Shown here: in pieces, positions 12,701 through 22,991 of the stretch
How the letters are laid out: each line of letters starts with the position of its first letter
How positions within the stretch are numbered: position 1 is the first letter of the stretch
DNA from: Branchiostoma floridae
Taxonomy: Eukaryota > Chordata > Leptocardii > Amphioxiformes > Branchiostomatidae
DNA length: 64,000 nt
Reading direction: 5' to 3'
NCBI RefSeq assembly: GCF_000003815.2
Contig: NC_049993.1
Coordinates: 14,124,584 to 14,188,583, forward strand
Notes under the pieces: model-generated
The model's input: the letters and a program-made list of their open reading frames with translations, nothing else
Databases searched by the model: none
What the model was told of the DNA's origin: nothing
Program-made: the position numbers and the translations under genes

Positions 12701-15700
12701 TGATGTTTGTGGTTCATTGTCATTTGTCATCTTCATGCACTTGCAACTGAATTTGAATCATACAAAGATTAAATGTTGTACAATCCCAATTCTATACAGG
12801 AAAGATCACTGTATGAGTTTAATGCCAGGAACCAGATTACCCTATGGGGTCCAAATGGAGAGGTACGTAAACTGTTAGTGACATGTTCTTAGGTGTATAC
12901 AATGGCATGGTCAGTCCCTATAACCACTGGATAAACCATCTAGTGAGCGAAGGGAACAAGGTCGCTATCTTATTAGCCATTTGAATCATTTCACAAAGGA
13001 GAAATTGAGTGCTTTGAGCAATACGCTTAATATGTTATTGTTAAAGTAACTAGCTTGTATGTTTGGTCTTTTAATAATGACTTTTTAATGTGTAAATCGA
13101 TTTTATCTTTATTCTGACTTAAACCTTGTACATACATGCATAAATTTGGGATAAGATTACTAGTGGTGGCAGTCCTTTTATTGGTAGAGACTTTTTCTAC
13201 ATGTACAGAAGTACTTGTGAACAATAAGTGTAGACTGAAACTACTATTAAGCTTTAAATGTAAGTCTCATATTTGTTTTAGATTGTAGACTATGCCAACA
13301 AACAATGGTCTGGGCTGGTTGCTGACTACTATGCTGAGCGGTGGTCACTCATGACTAAAGCTTTGACAACAGCCCTGATGGAGGTAAAATGTTGTTCAGT
13401 CAACAGCGCCACCTAGTGGTTTTGATGTAAATTGCACTTTTGATTGATTGAACTCTTGCTTGAGGATTTCTGTTGGAAGTATGAATATACAGTAGGGTCA
13501 ATAGTGCCACCTGGTGAATTTACGTACACATCACTTAGGAATGATAACTCTTGCTTTCCGTTGGGCATCTAAAAATGCAATATATCAAAGGCCATTTTTT
13601 TATATCAACGACATCCGTGTGAGAATGAGTTTTTGTCCGTCTCCCCCCTCCCCCCCAAAGGTTTAAGGTGATACTGTATGTCACACAAATCAGCTGCTAC
13701 AAAATGGCCAAATATATGCAAAGAATTGAAAAAAAAAAAATTAGAAAACGAATACTAATGTGAGTCATAGAATGCCTAACGACATTCCAAATTCATAGAT
13801 TCTTCTGANNNNNNNNNNNNNNNNNNNNNNNNNNNNNNNNNNNNNNNNNNNNNNNNNNNNNNNNNNNNNNNNNNNNNNNNNNNNNNNNNNNNNNNNNNNN
13901 NNNNNNNNNNNNNNNNNNNNNNNNNNNNNNNNNNNNNNNNNNNNNNNNNNNNNNNNNNNNNNNNNNNNNNNNNNNNNNNNNNNNNNNNNNNNNNNNNNNN
14001 NNNNNNNNNNNNNNNNNNNNNNNNNNNNNNNNNNNNNNNNNNNNNNNNNNNNNNNNNNNNNNNNNNNNNNNNNNNNNNNNNNNNNNNNNNTTATGTTCGT
14101 GGTTTTCGCGGTGGCTGTTTTACTGCAAACTTAAAACCACCGCGGACATTTTTCCTTGTCAGTAAATGACTACAGAACATGGTGCTATAGACGAATTTAA
14201 AACCACCACAAAAAGTCCCTTTTCCCGCTACCGCAATTCTAAATTCCTGCAAACTTAAATACAAATTTGACAGTATTTTCCTTATCTGTAGGGGAAGAAG
14301 TTTAACCACACAGCCTTCCTGCTGGATGTTTTCCAACAAGTGGAACAGCCCTTCACACTAGCAAACAAGGCATATCCTAACTATCCAACAGGTGAGTACA
14401 ACAATGGTTGTTTTATTTTAGACACAGTTGTTGAATGCATGCAGTAATAAATGTAAAGTCTCATGTGCATTTATGATCATTATGCTTTTGTTTTATCATG
14501 TTGTCCTTGATCCTATGAATACCATTATAGCATAGATATCACACATGTTAGATAGCAATTACTTTGCTCTACAGGACAGCAGCAATTGTATAAATGCTAA
14601 CTTCAAAGATAGACTGACAGTGACAGGAAACGGCAATTGCTTATAGTAGGACTAATGGCTTGTAACAAGTTGATGCGGTGAATGGTTAGTGCTTGCATAA
14701 AGTGCCGCTGTCAATCAGTTTTGGTTCTTGAGTGGGGTCCCTTGGGAAAGAGACTTAGCAGAGAGTCTCAACTATGTAAAAATGGATGGGAATGTTTCAG
14801 TGTGACTTGTGTCTGCAGGTGGTTCCCTGGACAGGTTTGACTGTTGTGTTGTCTAATTGACCATACTTTAGATAAAAGTACTTTTAAGTGATTAGTGCAT
14901 TGTATCTATGGCAGTAAAGTTTGATCTTGAAGTATGTAACAAAGGAAATGCGTAGTCTGAAAGATGAAACATACCTACATGTAACAACATCACATGTCAC
15001 GGGTTGCAAAATCGACCATGACCTTTCTATTCCCAAGACCTATCCACATACCAAATATTATCAAAATCCATCCAGAGGTTCTAAAGCTATGCTTATCACA
15101 AATATCCAGAAACACAGACTCACAACTGCATAGCTGCACAGATTTATTTGATTACCCACACACTTTGAAATGGACCGTTTTTGATAAGTGCCTCCATACA
15201 TATTCAGTATGATTTGTGCCACATTCACGTAGACCATTGTAAGGACCTTCACCTCTTTCCTAATAGCTTATATGAATGTCTTGTATACATGTATGTTGGG
15301 ATATAGATTGCAATCTGACAGAATTGCTGATTCTACTGGTAGATAGAGAGCACAATCAATTCTTAGTCTCTGTTGATTGAGTCTCCGATCAGAATTATAT
15401 GAAATGTGATAGGTTGGTCTCCTACTCCCAAATCCTCAATTTGAAGTCTATCCATTGATCTAAACTGACATTAATCAGAGTTTAGAAAAGTTCAGACTGA
15501 CTTTTATGGGAATATCTTTGAATTCGCAGACTCTGATTAGTATCTCTACTACAAAGATCGCTGATTCTGCCAGACTGCAATCTCTCTCAGTCTATATATA
15601 CCCTGATATATACAGGCAACAGTACTTGCATTCACAGAGTGAAATAGCCATCAGTTGGAATGTTTACAAGTGAGTTTTATCGCCCCCACAAGCCACTTTT

Positions 15701-16230
15701 TCTGCTTCATAGGCTTGGAAATGCTCATCCATTAAGACCTAAGCTCTGCCCAACGGCCGTTTTTGGCACCACAGCCCCAGCTTTACTTCATGCTGACAGG
15801 ATGATTGATTTGTGCAATTGGATTTAATGGAGGTGTTCAGTGTACCTCAAGGATACATTAGTGGCCCCCCATGAGTGCTGACCCTCGAACTCTAAGGTCA
15901 TTTACCTTTTTTGATGATGGCCCTTTGTCCTGATGTGTAGTGAATTTTGAGACAAAGTCTAACTTAAACTGTGAGATGAACAAATAAATGCAGTTTTTCC
16001 CCAGTTTTTGGTGTATTGTTTGATTTTTAAGAACATCATCCATAATTATCAGTATGTATCAGAAATTCCAGTATATCTAAAGGCTTGAAACATGTCATGG
16101 TTTGACCTTTGTTACATCATGCCTTGTGATAAAAGTTGATTAACAATTCTCTATATTTTTGCTTCTCACAGGTGACACCTTGCAGGTTGCAAAAGAACTG
16201 CACCAAAAGTACAGACCAAGAACTTTGTGA
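3629..16230 (+). CDS. NAGLU: alpha-N-acetylglucosaminidase (complete, 22 coding exons)
   Basis: Lysosomal glycoside hydrolase of family GH89 that removes terminal alpha-linked N-acetylglucosamine from heparan sulfate; loss of the human enzyme causes Sanfilippo syndrome B. The 22 exons add up to 2250 nt and encode 749 residues (human 743). A hydrophobic signal peptide occupies residues about 1-25, followed by the small N-terminal domain, the TIM barrel from about 140 to 460 and the all-alpha C-terminal domain. The active-site glutamates are both present in conserved settings: FNEM (Glu328, general acid/base, codon 8517-8519) and TPEG (Glu457, nucleophile, codon 10872-10874). The family signatures [32 protein letters not shown] and STMVGTG are intact. 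N-glycosylation sequons lie at Asn271, 315, 403, 500 and 702. All exon junctions keep phase, and every intron is GT-AG except intron 12 (GC-AG). Human NAGLU has 6 exons, so this copy is far more divided. An upstream in-frame ATG (3587) exists, but CCCACAG at 3620-3626 looks like a splice acceptor and the 3629 start gives a clean signal peptide. Confidence 0.97.
4150..4307 (+). CDS. NAGLU: NAGLU exon 2
   Basis: Residues 27-79, start of the N-terminal domain ([10 protein letters not shown] matches the human FSVSVERAL region). Acceptor TTTGTGCAG, donor GTATGT; ends in phase 0. Confidence 0.92.
4866..5047 (+). CDS. NAGLU: NAGLU exon 3
   Basis: Residues 80 to about 140, containing [20 protein letters not shown], the counterpart of the conserved RGSTGVAAAAGLHRYL segment. 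The donor GTTTGT is weak, but the split codon joins exactly to give NRYRYYQNV. Confidence 0.93.
5207..5419. mobile_element. MITE with TTCGCGGT-rich inverted ends (copy 1, intron 3)
   Basis: Begins TACTGTAAATGCAGAAATG and ends with the near inverse CATTTACAGCA. The inside is built from GTTCGCGGT / ACCGCGAAC and AAAACCACCGC blocks in both orientations. No coding capacity. A second, gap-truncated copy lies in intron 20. Confidence 0.8.
5775..6040 (-). mobile_element. 5'-truncated non-LTR retrotransposon relic (RT C-terminus)
   Basis: On the minus strand the frame reads [20 protein letters not shown] then [12 protein letters not shown], the Cys/His segment seen after the reverse transcriptase domain of many LINE elements. 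A frame change near 5880 is needed to continue into [18 protein letters not shown]. The 3' end runs into a short TGATGA tail, as expected for LINE insertions. Inactive. Lies inside NAGLU intron 3 in antisense orientation. Confidence 0.7.
6201..6348 (+). CDS. NAGLU: NAGLU exon 4, start of TIM barrel
   Basis: Residues 140-189, the most conserved stretch: [19 protein letters not shown], then [18 protein letters not shown] and NGQEAIWQK. Acceptor TCTTTTCCAG, donor GTGAGT. Confidence 0.97.
6497..6567 (+). CDS. NAGLU: NAGLU exon 5
   Basis: Residues 190-213 ([20 protein letters not shown]...), matching human [20 protein letters not shown]. Ends inside the TGG codon of LAW. Confidence 0.95.
6689..6765. 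repeat. short tandem repeat, AGTGGTCACTC-like, about 6 copies
   Basis: An 11-base motif is repeated imperfectly in NAGLU intron 5. Confidence 0.7.
7148..7309 (+). CDS. NAGLU: NAGLU exon 6
   Basis: Residues 213-267: [18 protein letters not shown], then [20 protein letters not shown]. The donor GTTGGG is weak, but the AG|A join into exon 7 restores the conserved Arg. Confidence 0.95.
7809..7871 (+). CDS. NAGLU: NAGLU exon 7
   Basis: Residues 267-288, including the sequon Asn271 (PNAS) and [11 protein letters not shown]. Part of this exon recurs in intron 12 (see 10600-10640). Confidence 0.92.
8152..8215 (+). CDS. NAGLU: NAGLU exon 8
   Basis: Residues 288-309 ([21 protein letters not shown]), matching human [21 protein letters not shown]. 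Confidence 0.95.
8463..8536 (+). CDS. NAGLU: NAGLU exon 9, acid/base glutamate
   Basis: Residues 310-334. Contains [13 protein letters not shown] with catalytic Glu328 (human Glu316) and the sequon Asn315. Confidence 0.96.
8678..8752 (+). CDS. NAGLU: NAGLU exon 10
   Basis: Residues 334-359 ([20 protein letters not shown]), ending inside the Trp codon of AIW. Confidence 0.95.
8871..9003. mobile_element. small inverted-repeat element, intron 10
   Basis: The ends ATCATCATGATAGCCTG and CAGGCTATCATCATGAT are inverse copies with one mismatch, about 130 bp apart. The interior is GC-rich and contains no gene. Probably a hairpin MITE. Confidence 0.65.
9390..9471 (+). CDS. NAGLU: NAGLU exon 11
   Basis: Residues 359-386 ([14 protein letters not shown]...), matching human WLLQGWLFQHQPQFW. 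Confidence 0.96.
9670..9842. mobile_element. MITE with CAGTAGAAGCC ends (copy 1, intron 11)
   Basis: Left end ACAGTAGAAGCCATTTAATT and right end, inverse complement, TACAGTAGAAGCCAGTTAAT. Length about 173 bp. A TA dinucleotide borders the right end here and the left end of the copy at 27694, which suggests a TA target, as in pogo/Tigger-like elements. The class is an inference. Confidence 0.7.
9924..10073 (+). CDS. NAGLU: NAGLU exon 12, GC donor
   Basis: Residues 387-436, containing [16 protein letters not shown] and [14 protein letters not shown]. The exon ends CAG followed by GCAAGC, a non-canonical GC splice donor that otherwise matches consensus. Confidence 0.95.
10098..10273. mobile_element. 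MITE flanked by TTAA (intron 12)
   Basis: Long inverted ends, GGGCAATGGCCCCTTATCC at the left and the inverse of GGGCAATGGCTACTTATCC at the right. They continue into CAGCTGCA and are directly flanked by TTAA on both sides. A TTAA target is typical of piggyBac-type transposition (inference). It starts 24 bases after the GC donor of exon 12. Confidence 0.8.
10598..10640 (+). pseudogene. stray copy of part of NAGLU exon 7 within intron 12
   Basis: 22 bases (10612-10633) are identical to exon 7 bases 7837-7858. The surrounding frame still reads [12 protein letters not shown] against [12 protein letters not shown] in the exon. It is preceded by TTTACAG and followed by GT, so it looks like a pseudo-exon. 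Using it would add 23 nt and break the frame. Confidence 0.7.
10812..10957 (+). CDS. NAGLU: NAGLU exon 13, nucleophile glutamate
   Basis: Residues 437-485. Contains [20 protein letters not shown] with catalytic Glu457 (human Glu446). Donor GTAAGA. Confidence 0.96.
11073..11145 (+). CDS. NAGLU: NAGLU exon 14
   Basis: Residues 485-509 ([20 protein letters not shown]), start of the C-terminal helical domain, with sequon Asn500. Confidence 0.94.
11363..11449 (+). CDS. NAGLU: NAGLU exon 15
   Basis: Residues 510-538 ([20 protein letters not shown]), matching human [20 protein letters not shown]. Donor GTGAGT. Confidence 0.94.
11684..11769 (+). CDS. NAGLU: NAGLU exon 16
   Basis: Residues 539-567 ([18 protein letters not shown]), matching human IWYNRSDVFEAWRLLLTS. 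Confidence 0.95.
12028..12132 (+). CDS. NAGLU: NAGLU exon 17
   Basis: Residues 567-602 ([20 protein letters not shown]), matching human [20 protein letters not shown]. Confidence 0.96.
12559..12679 (+). CDS. NAGLU: NAGLU exon 18
   Basis: Residues 602-642 ([20 protein letters not shown]), matching human [20 protein letters not shown]. Confidence 0.95.
12800..12862 (+). CDS. NAGLU: NAGLU exon 19
   Basis: Residues 643-663 ([17 protein letters not shown]), matching human YEQNSRYQLTLWGPEGN. Confidence 0.95.
13282..13383 (+). CDS. NAGLU: NAGLU exon 20
   Basis: Residues 664-697 ([20 protein letters not shown]), matching human [20 protein letters not shown]. Confidence 0.96.
13809..14090. other. 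assembly gap (N) in NAGLU intron 20
   Basis: 282 N. It removes the left end of the adjacent MITE. Exons 20 and 21 join in frame, so no coding sequence needs to be missing. Confidence 1.
14091..14275. mobile_element. MITE with TTCGCGGT-rich ends (copy 2, truncated by gap)
   Basis: Shares the AAAACCACCGC..ACATTTTTC, AAAAGTCC.TTTTCCCGCTA and CTTAAAT..TTTGACAGTA blocks with the copy at 5207-5419. It ends 16 bases before exon 21, so its terminus lies inside the 3' splice-site region. Confidence 0.75.
14292..14391 (+). CDS. NAGLU: NAGLU exon 21
   Basis: Residues 698-731 ([20 protein letters not shown]), matching human FDKNVFQLEQAFVLSKQRY. Sequon Asn702. Acceptor CTTATCTGTAG. Confidence 0.95.
15298..15604. 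mobile_element. inverted-repeat element, intron 21
   Basis: The left end (GATTGCAATCTGACAGAAT...GTAGATA) is the imperfect inverse of the right end (...CAGACTGCAATC); both are followed outward by TATATA-rich sequence. A related sequence appears around 27860-27900. No reading frame. Confidence 0.55.
16172..16230 (+). CDS. NAGLU: NAGLU exon 22, terminal
   Basis: Residues 731-749 ([19 protein letters not shown]) and the stop TGA at 16228-16230. Matches human GDTVDLAKKIFLKYYPRW, followed by a short human tail. Confidence 0.94.
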
Positions 16231-16499
16231 GTCTAAGCACTTTGCTGATACCACTGAGCTTCGTTCAGTTCAGTTCAGTTTATTGAACTTTACAATCTTT
16301 AAGCCTTGGGAAATAATGCTTTTCCCCCAGTAACTACATCATTATATGAACTTTATGATATCTGCTGGCAGATCATGATTTTGAACTTTACAGTTGATAT
16401 TTGTATATGTATGTAGCCTAATATTAAGGCTATAACCATATCTAGTGTAACAATATTAATGATCAAGTGTAAAATGTGTATTAGTTGCAGTCAGATAGC

Positions 16500-16505
16500 A
16501 ATAAA
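16500..16505 (+). terminator. NAGLU: candidate poly(A) signal of NAGLU
   Basis: First AATAAA after the stop codon, 270 bases downstream. It lies before the tandem array that begins near 16610. Confidence 0.55.
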
Positions 16506-16609
16506 GGGACCCACTCAGATGCTGGCTGGGTAATTGTGTGTTAAGATCAAGTAAATCCTTGAGGATGAAAAGCTAGACACAGACTATATAAAAATCAAGA
16601 GACCTTCAC

Positions 16610-17400
16610 CTTAGTAATGCAAAAGATAGAGCTTGAGGCACCAAGTGGGCTGCCAGTCAGCCTCCACATACTCAAAAGATCTACACAGTGTCAATTGAAA
16701 AGACAGAGGCTTCTGGTGGGCTGCTACCAAACCACCAAACCCTCACCTACTCAACAAGCTACACAACGTCAACCCAAAAGACAAAGACAACAGGCAAATT
16801 ACCACCAAACCGCCACCTTCACAACAAACCTACACAGTGTTAATGCAAAAGACAGACTCTGAGGCTTCTGCTGGGCTGCCACCAAACCGTCACCTACCGG
16901 TACTCAACAAGCTACACAAAATCATGAGACAAAGACAACTGACATTAATTACCACCAAAGAACCACCTAGCTACTCATCAAATTTACACAGTGTCAGTGC
17001 AACAGAACAGGAATCTGGTGGGCTGCCACCAAGCATCCACCTACTCCACAACATTCACAGTGTCAACCCAAAAGACAAAGACAACTGGCAAATTACCACC
17101 AAGCCTCCACCTACTCAACAAGCCATAAGTGTGAATGCAATAGACAGAGGCTTCTGGTGGGCTGCCACTAAGCCCTTACCTACTTCACAACCTACAATTT
17201 CACCCCAAAAGACAAAGAGAACTGGCAAATGACCACCAAGCCTCCACCTACTCAACAAGCCATAAGTGTGAACGCAATAGACAGGCTTCTGGTGGGCTGC
17301 CACTAAGCCCTTACCTACTTCACAACCTACAATGCCAACCCAAAAGACAAAGACAACTGCCAATTTACCTCTAAGTCTCCACCTACTCAACAACGTACAC
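16610..17400. repeat. tandem array, about 66-73 bp unit, about 11 copies
   Basis: The phrase CACCTACTCAACAAG recurs every 66-73 bases. Two unit types alternate, one with CAAATTACCACCAAG and one with GGCTTCTGGTGGGCTGCCAC, giving a higher-order period near 139 bp (17108-17246 against 17247-17385). The short open frames here come from the repeat, not from a gene. From 17400 to 20750 I see only AT-rich sequence without coding signal. Confidence 0.8.
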
Positions 17401-20400
17401 TATAAAATGTATGTTATCCTTAAAGACAGGCATGTGCCACAAAGCCTACACAGATATGTGCAAGCACGTCTAACCCTAATAGAACGGCATAAACCGATAG
17501 TTGAGTGAAGTTTTGTCCTCAGAATGAAAAAAAAAAGAAAAAATAGAGCAAGGTTTGAGGTTAACCCAATGAAGTTAAGGAGCGAAGATACAAATTAAAA
17601 CAAGAATGTAACTTCTATAAGGAGGTACATGTTTCAGCAAACTTCTCAAGACGTTTTTAAGATTAGTTGAAGAAAACCTCCTTTATAATACATATGATCA
17701 TAACTACAAGATTGATAGTCACAATTGTAGGTATAAAATGGTAAGCTCTAACTTTATCTTAATATGTTTTGTAAATAAGCCAGGATCTGAATTGATATTA
17801 CATTTTATCAAAATAAGTTACGTGTCATGATTTTGTTTACAAGTTGCATATTAAATCATGTTTGTAATAATTATGAAACTGCTGTCATGGTATTTCTGTG
17901 TAATTCTTTAATACGTTTGTAACATTACTGCAAATCTATGCCCAAGGGCTCTTTGCAATCAAAACGACGACATATACAATATATATCATGGATATATAAG
18001 AAACAGTGAGAAATATTTTTAAAAATTCATAGAAGTGGTGTGACAACTATTCTTGATGCTAATCTCAAGCCATTACATAATACATAATAAATCGAGAACC
18101 TGGATAGAATTTCTAAACAGCCAGCCGTTTCAGATAGCATCCAGTATTTTTATTCAGGGACTGAAAGTTCTCAGTTATTGATGAAAGATAGTGGGTACTA
18201 TCTGTAACGTATGACTCTTTAGAGAATTTCTCCAGTTGGTTGATATACTGTGTATTATGCAATGCTCTACCTGTATATCTAATCTTCATTGACGTACTTG
18301 AGATTGAGCTCTTTTCTGCAGGCAGTGAACAATATCTTACATTTTGGTAGATAAATCTGCTGGAAGGCAGCTTGTTGATCATTTAGATGTGAAAAGTTTA
18401 TCTCACACAAAGCTAGGGATTGTATTGGAGAGCAATCTATAACAATGCTGAGGAAATCCACAAAATACTGAGAAAGTGCATGGGCTATATATATATTCTA
18501 ATGTGGCTGAAGGTTTCTCCCTTTGTTAACTGTTTTGAATAGTTGTATTTCTCCTATGCAGTAACGCACTGAGAGGATGTCCCTAACCTAAGCATGGTAT
18601 GGATTTAACCTGAGTGAAGTGAGGAAAGAGATAAGAATAGATGACAAACATTTCCGATTCATAAAAAACCTTGGCCACAAAACTGGTGGTAAGGCAAACA
18701 CTACCTTGCTCATTACCTCCATAAACAAGATGGAAGTATTATTTTAGGACCATTGTTTTGTTTCAAATGATAAATTATTGGATAGATTTCGATCGTTTTT
18801 GGTTGGTGGGTAGGTGGGTTTATTGTGTCGATGTAGGTTGAGCCTCCTGTTGGATGGACTTGGTACTGCAGCAGTATTGTTAGAAATATCTTTGGTCCTC
18901 GATGTGCTATGGTGTTGAATTGTGAGTGGTAGATAGGCATTGACGTGGGGGTGAATTGTTGTAAATTCAGGCCTCCTAGCTGGTTCCTGTGGATCTGCAG
19001 GATCATTTTTGTGTTAATGTTTGGGTTTCCGGTATAATATTTCAGAATAACTTTTTAACTTCTCCCCGATGAACTAGCCTTTTAACACAAAACGTTCATT
19101 GGGTACGGAGCAACACGGCAGTAATAAGGTTATGAGACGTATCTTGACTGATAGTAACGCTTACAACACTTTTACACGTCTTTTGTGATGAATAAACCTG
19201 TACGCCATACATCATAGATCCTCATGTAGTAAACTAGCAGAAGGCCATTACTGATGATACTGGATGGGAAACTGCTATCATGAGATTAAGTATATAGTAT
19301 ATATGGGGATAATTTTGATTTTATGTGTTAAGTGACCTTTTAGCCCGGCCTGCTTAAATCTTTATATCATTGACTTATTTTCCTGAACTTTGAGAAAAGT
19401 TTGGGCAGATGATAGCTATGATACATGTAAGGTTATGTTCTCAAACAAATTACACGAGCAACAAACGTGTAGCGTAAGTGGGGGGTAATTATACGGTTAT
19501 GAAATTAAAAACAAGTTCTGTATTTTCAAGTACATTCATTCACTATCATGCTTGGTGAAATTTATATATGAAGATGTGAACAGAAGATTAAAGTATGAAT
19601 TTATGCTTTAAGTATATGTTATGGATAAAGTATATGTTTAATCAGTTGGCAGAAGGTCAATGTGAACCAATCAGATGGTGGTTCCTATTTGAAAAAATTA
19701 AAAGACTTGAATATCACCGTTGACAAGTTTAAAAAACAAATGTTACCACAGTGCCCTGCAATGACAAAAGACCAACAGTGAAAGCCCTGTTCGTTCATTG
19801 AGTTTGTACGGTGGCCGGGTGTACAAAGGGAATCGAAGTGCGTTTATAATGTTTGTCATGCCTTGCTGTTCACGGATTGCGAAGTCAAATTTGTATAAAG
19901 CTGGCGGAATAACGAAATTATGGGCAGGAAATAACAGCCAGGTCCAGCGAACCGTGACCGTGTGGAGTTTGGATGCACGGTGTATTACAGGAAAACCCAA
20001 TGTTCAAAGACTTAGATATGCACGGTCAACAGGGTCAAATGTTGACCAGTGAAGCAGGAAAAACTACAGTATAAAATGCACATTATGATGCGACGGTGAA
20101 TGTATGTATGCTTATCGTTTTATTAAAAGTTGGAAACGGTATTTCCGTACGTACACAATTGTGATGCACTATCCAGCAAGCTTTCGGTCTGTCCTCTGAC
20201 CCCTCTCAAGTTGATGTCACCCTTCCGAAGCCTATGTCGTGTGACCTGAACGGAAGTGTGACGTAAAAAACGAGTCAAATGTACTCGGAAGTCGGCACCG
20301 ACCCCCGGCTTTTACATAATGTCAATTACCGTCACAGATGGACCTGCACATGATTAACGTTTTGTTGAGTGTTTGCCGAATTTACTCATCAAGAGTGAGC

Positions 20401-20752
20401 TGTAGGTTTATTTAATTGTTTTCTTAATCCAGTGGTGTCCATCTCAGTAGCATGTCATTGGCTCCTAGTGGGGCCATGAAACACATTAGTGGTATTACTT
20501 CCCATATATACATGAATGGTGGCCATCAACACGTTCAGACAGAAAGGAAAAGATGAAAGTTTGATGAGTCTGTCTATATTAAACGCCGGCGCATCAAATA
20601 TGCCTGTCAAGCCGAGATACAATGTTAGGGCCCCAAAGCTTATATTTTAGTGATGAATCTTGGAAGACTGCCTGAATTAAAATAAATAAGATAAATTGAA
20701 TGTACGTATTATACCCACCAAGTTTATGAGATTAAACAATACGTAGATTAAG

Positions 20753-20780
20753 AATTGTATTGTTGAATTGAGACTTGAAG

Positions 20781-20849
<69 letters not shown>

Positions 20850-20863
20850 TCAACAATACAATT
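20753..20863. repeat. (TA)n tract enclosed by perfect 18-base inverted arms
   Basis: AATTGTATTGTTGAATTG at 20753-20770 is the exact inverse complement of 20846-20863. About 30 TA dinucleotides occupy most of the space between them. No gene nearby. Confidence 0.9.
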
Positions 20864-21950
20864 ATATATATAAATTTATATATATATAAATTTATATTTT
20901 ATGAAGAAAAAAACAATAAGAAATATTTAATATTCATATTTCACATGGCACATCTAAACTGTCCCTTTAGCTTTTTCATAATTTTTTTAGACATACTTTT
21001 TTTCTTATTTGTCAATCATGTGTAGAAACTAACAAGACATATCTTACTACTACCTTTTGATAACATTTACGTTTGGGTATAGGGTGAGTGGGAATTGAAA
21101 AGTAAACTTGAAAGGTATTATACCGAGGATTACTGACAGTGTGCAGCGAATTCTCACCAAATGGCTTCTAAAGTCAATCAGCGTTCACCTTATCTTCAGA
21201 TACCTTATTGTCAACGATAGATGACACCTTAATTGGCAGACGAGAAAAACACCATATTTCATTCCCCGATAGTAGGATTCTTTTGCCTATCTACTCTTTG
21301 CTACAGCCTTTGGGGATTCAACCGTCATTTCGGCTTTTAGACGCAATGATTGATGACATTTTTAAAGGACCTGTTGAAGGAAACAAGCTGAATATCACGG
21401 CTTGACACAGATGTAAAAGCATGAGCAGTCAGTGGGGTACCGATGATTGAGGTTTCTGCCTGTACGATCAGGATGCAAACATGATTTGAATGACATTTGC
21501 ATACGATCCTTTTAGTTAGTGAATTGACATGTTCAACCATGTTTTCTAGTTAGCTGTACTTGTATCGAGTTGTTCATTCCAGTGAAGCTGAAGAAGAGTG
21601 ATGGATGTGTTGGCAGTAACTATTGTACAATGGTAAACGTTCTTCCTACACAAAGGTATACACGGATCAAATTTTCAACGACCACTGTCGCCTTCTTTAG
21701 GATCAGTAATGGACAATTATTTCCGATTGAAACGGTGTGTAGTCGGGTTGATGAACATCTGGTTTAAAGTAAAACTGTAATTTCAAACAAAAAACTAGAC
21801 TAACCCAAAGTTAGTTTCATTGTCCATTCCCAGTCTTTGTCACGAGATGAGCAATCCACTTCTTCTGTAATTTCACAATCCACCGACAAAACACGTGACT
21901 CGTTTTGCAGTGGGTAATTAAGTTGCAGAAGGTCTATGCCGCCCCCCCCC

Positions 21951-22071
21951 CGGTAACTGGTAGAGCTTTCGGCTTGGAATCTAGAGGTCCTGAGTTCTAT
22001 ACTCGCCGTGCCCCCAACGTTGTGCCCTTGGGACAGGTACTTTACACGACCTTCCTCACTTCACCCAGATG
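21951..22071 (+). mobile_element. tRNA-derived SINE, copy 1
   Basis: tRNA-like head with an A box (GGTAGAGC) and B box region (GAGTTCTATACTC). It is followed by the family body (TTGTGCCCTTGGGA..., CTTTACACGAC, CTCACTTCACCCAG). Closely related to the copy at 22992. Confidence 0.7.
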
Positions 22072-22383
22072 CTTGTATATGGCTTTCTTTTATTCCGGTT
22101 GTTGACCTCTATTTTTTTTAGTTTGCGAAATAAACAACGTTTTGCACACAGAAGGTTCCACTGAGCACAATATGTATGGATACTGTAATTGCTTTGACAG
22201 AATCCATTAGTTTTTGGACATGATCATTAGCGGGGATCAGAGTAAAGGTTCTCAGCGACAAAATTTCAGAATGCTATAGATTGCTGTCGGTCCATGATCA
22301 TAAAAAATATACAAAAAGGGACTGCGTGGAGTAATTGCAAGTTTGTGAAAATGTTGGAGCCTTGCTTTTAATTTCGGCATTTC

Positions 22384-22806
22384 TTGTATTATTTTCTTCA
22401 TCTGTTTTCCTTTGCTGTTTTCTTTGACGGTCGCTTTAGACGTACGTCTCCAAGTGTAAATTTTATAAGGTCAGTTGCCATTATTTTCACCCTATTTCCA
22501 ACAGGGGCTGCGACCGCAGTGCAACCAATTTTTTTAGAGATCGCTCTACATAGTTCATATGATATGAACACATTTTCTTCTGCGTTTTTTTGTTGCCGTT
22601 TAAATCAAATCATACGTCTTACACAATATTCCAATTATGAAACCAAGGCCCATACATGCAGATCTAATATATTTGCTGTAAGGTCGCTTATCAATCGCCG
22701 TCTAGCTAGCGGAGAGGGGGCATTAGAATTCTCTCTCAGTGCTTCAATCATATTTCCAAAGAAGATTTATTACTTTTGCTCAGCTTTTAAGCAAAATAAG
22801 TTGTAA
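22384..22806 (+). other. 140-codon open frame, probably not a gene
   Basis: Longest plus-strand frame in the intergenic region. Its composition matches the AT-rich background; no domain, signal peptide plus cysteine pattern or plausible splice sites were recognised. Confidence 0.1.
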
Positions 22807-22991
22807 ATCATTCGTTTGAATTAATCATACGTCAGCAGACAGATACCTAATAGGATGACGATGGCTTTTCGAATTATTTCCTGCTCCTATTCATTATTAA
22901 GCTGGAAATGTCACAGTGGTATACATGTTTATACATGTTTTCGTTCTTACAATAAGAATGCGAAGAATGCGTCTCAATTGATTGTAGCGTA

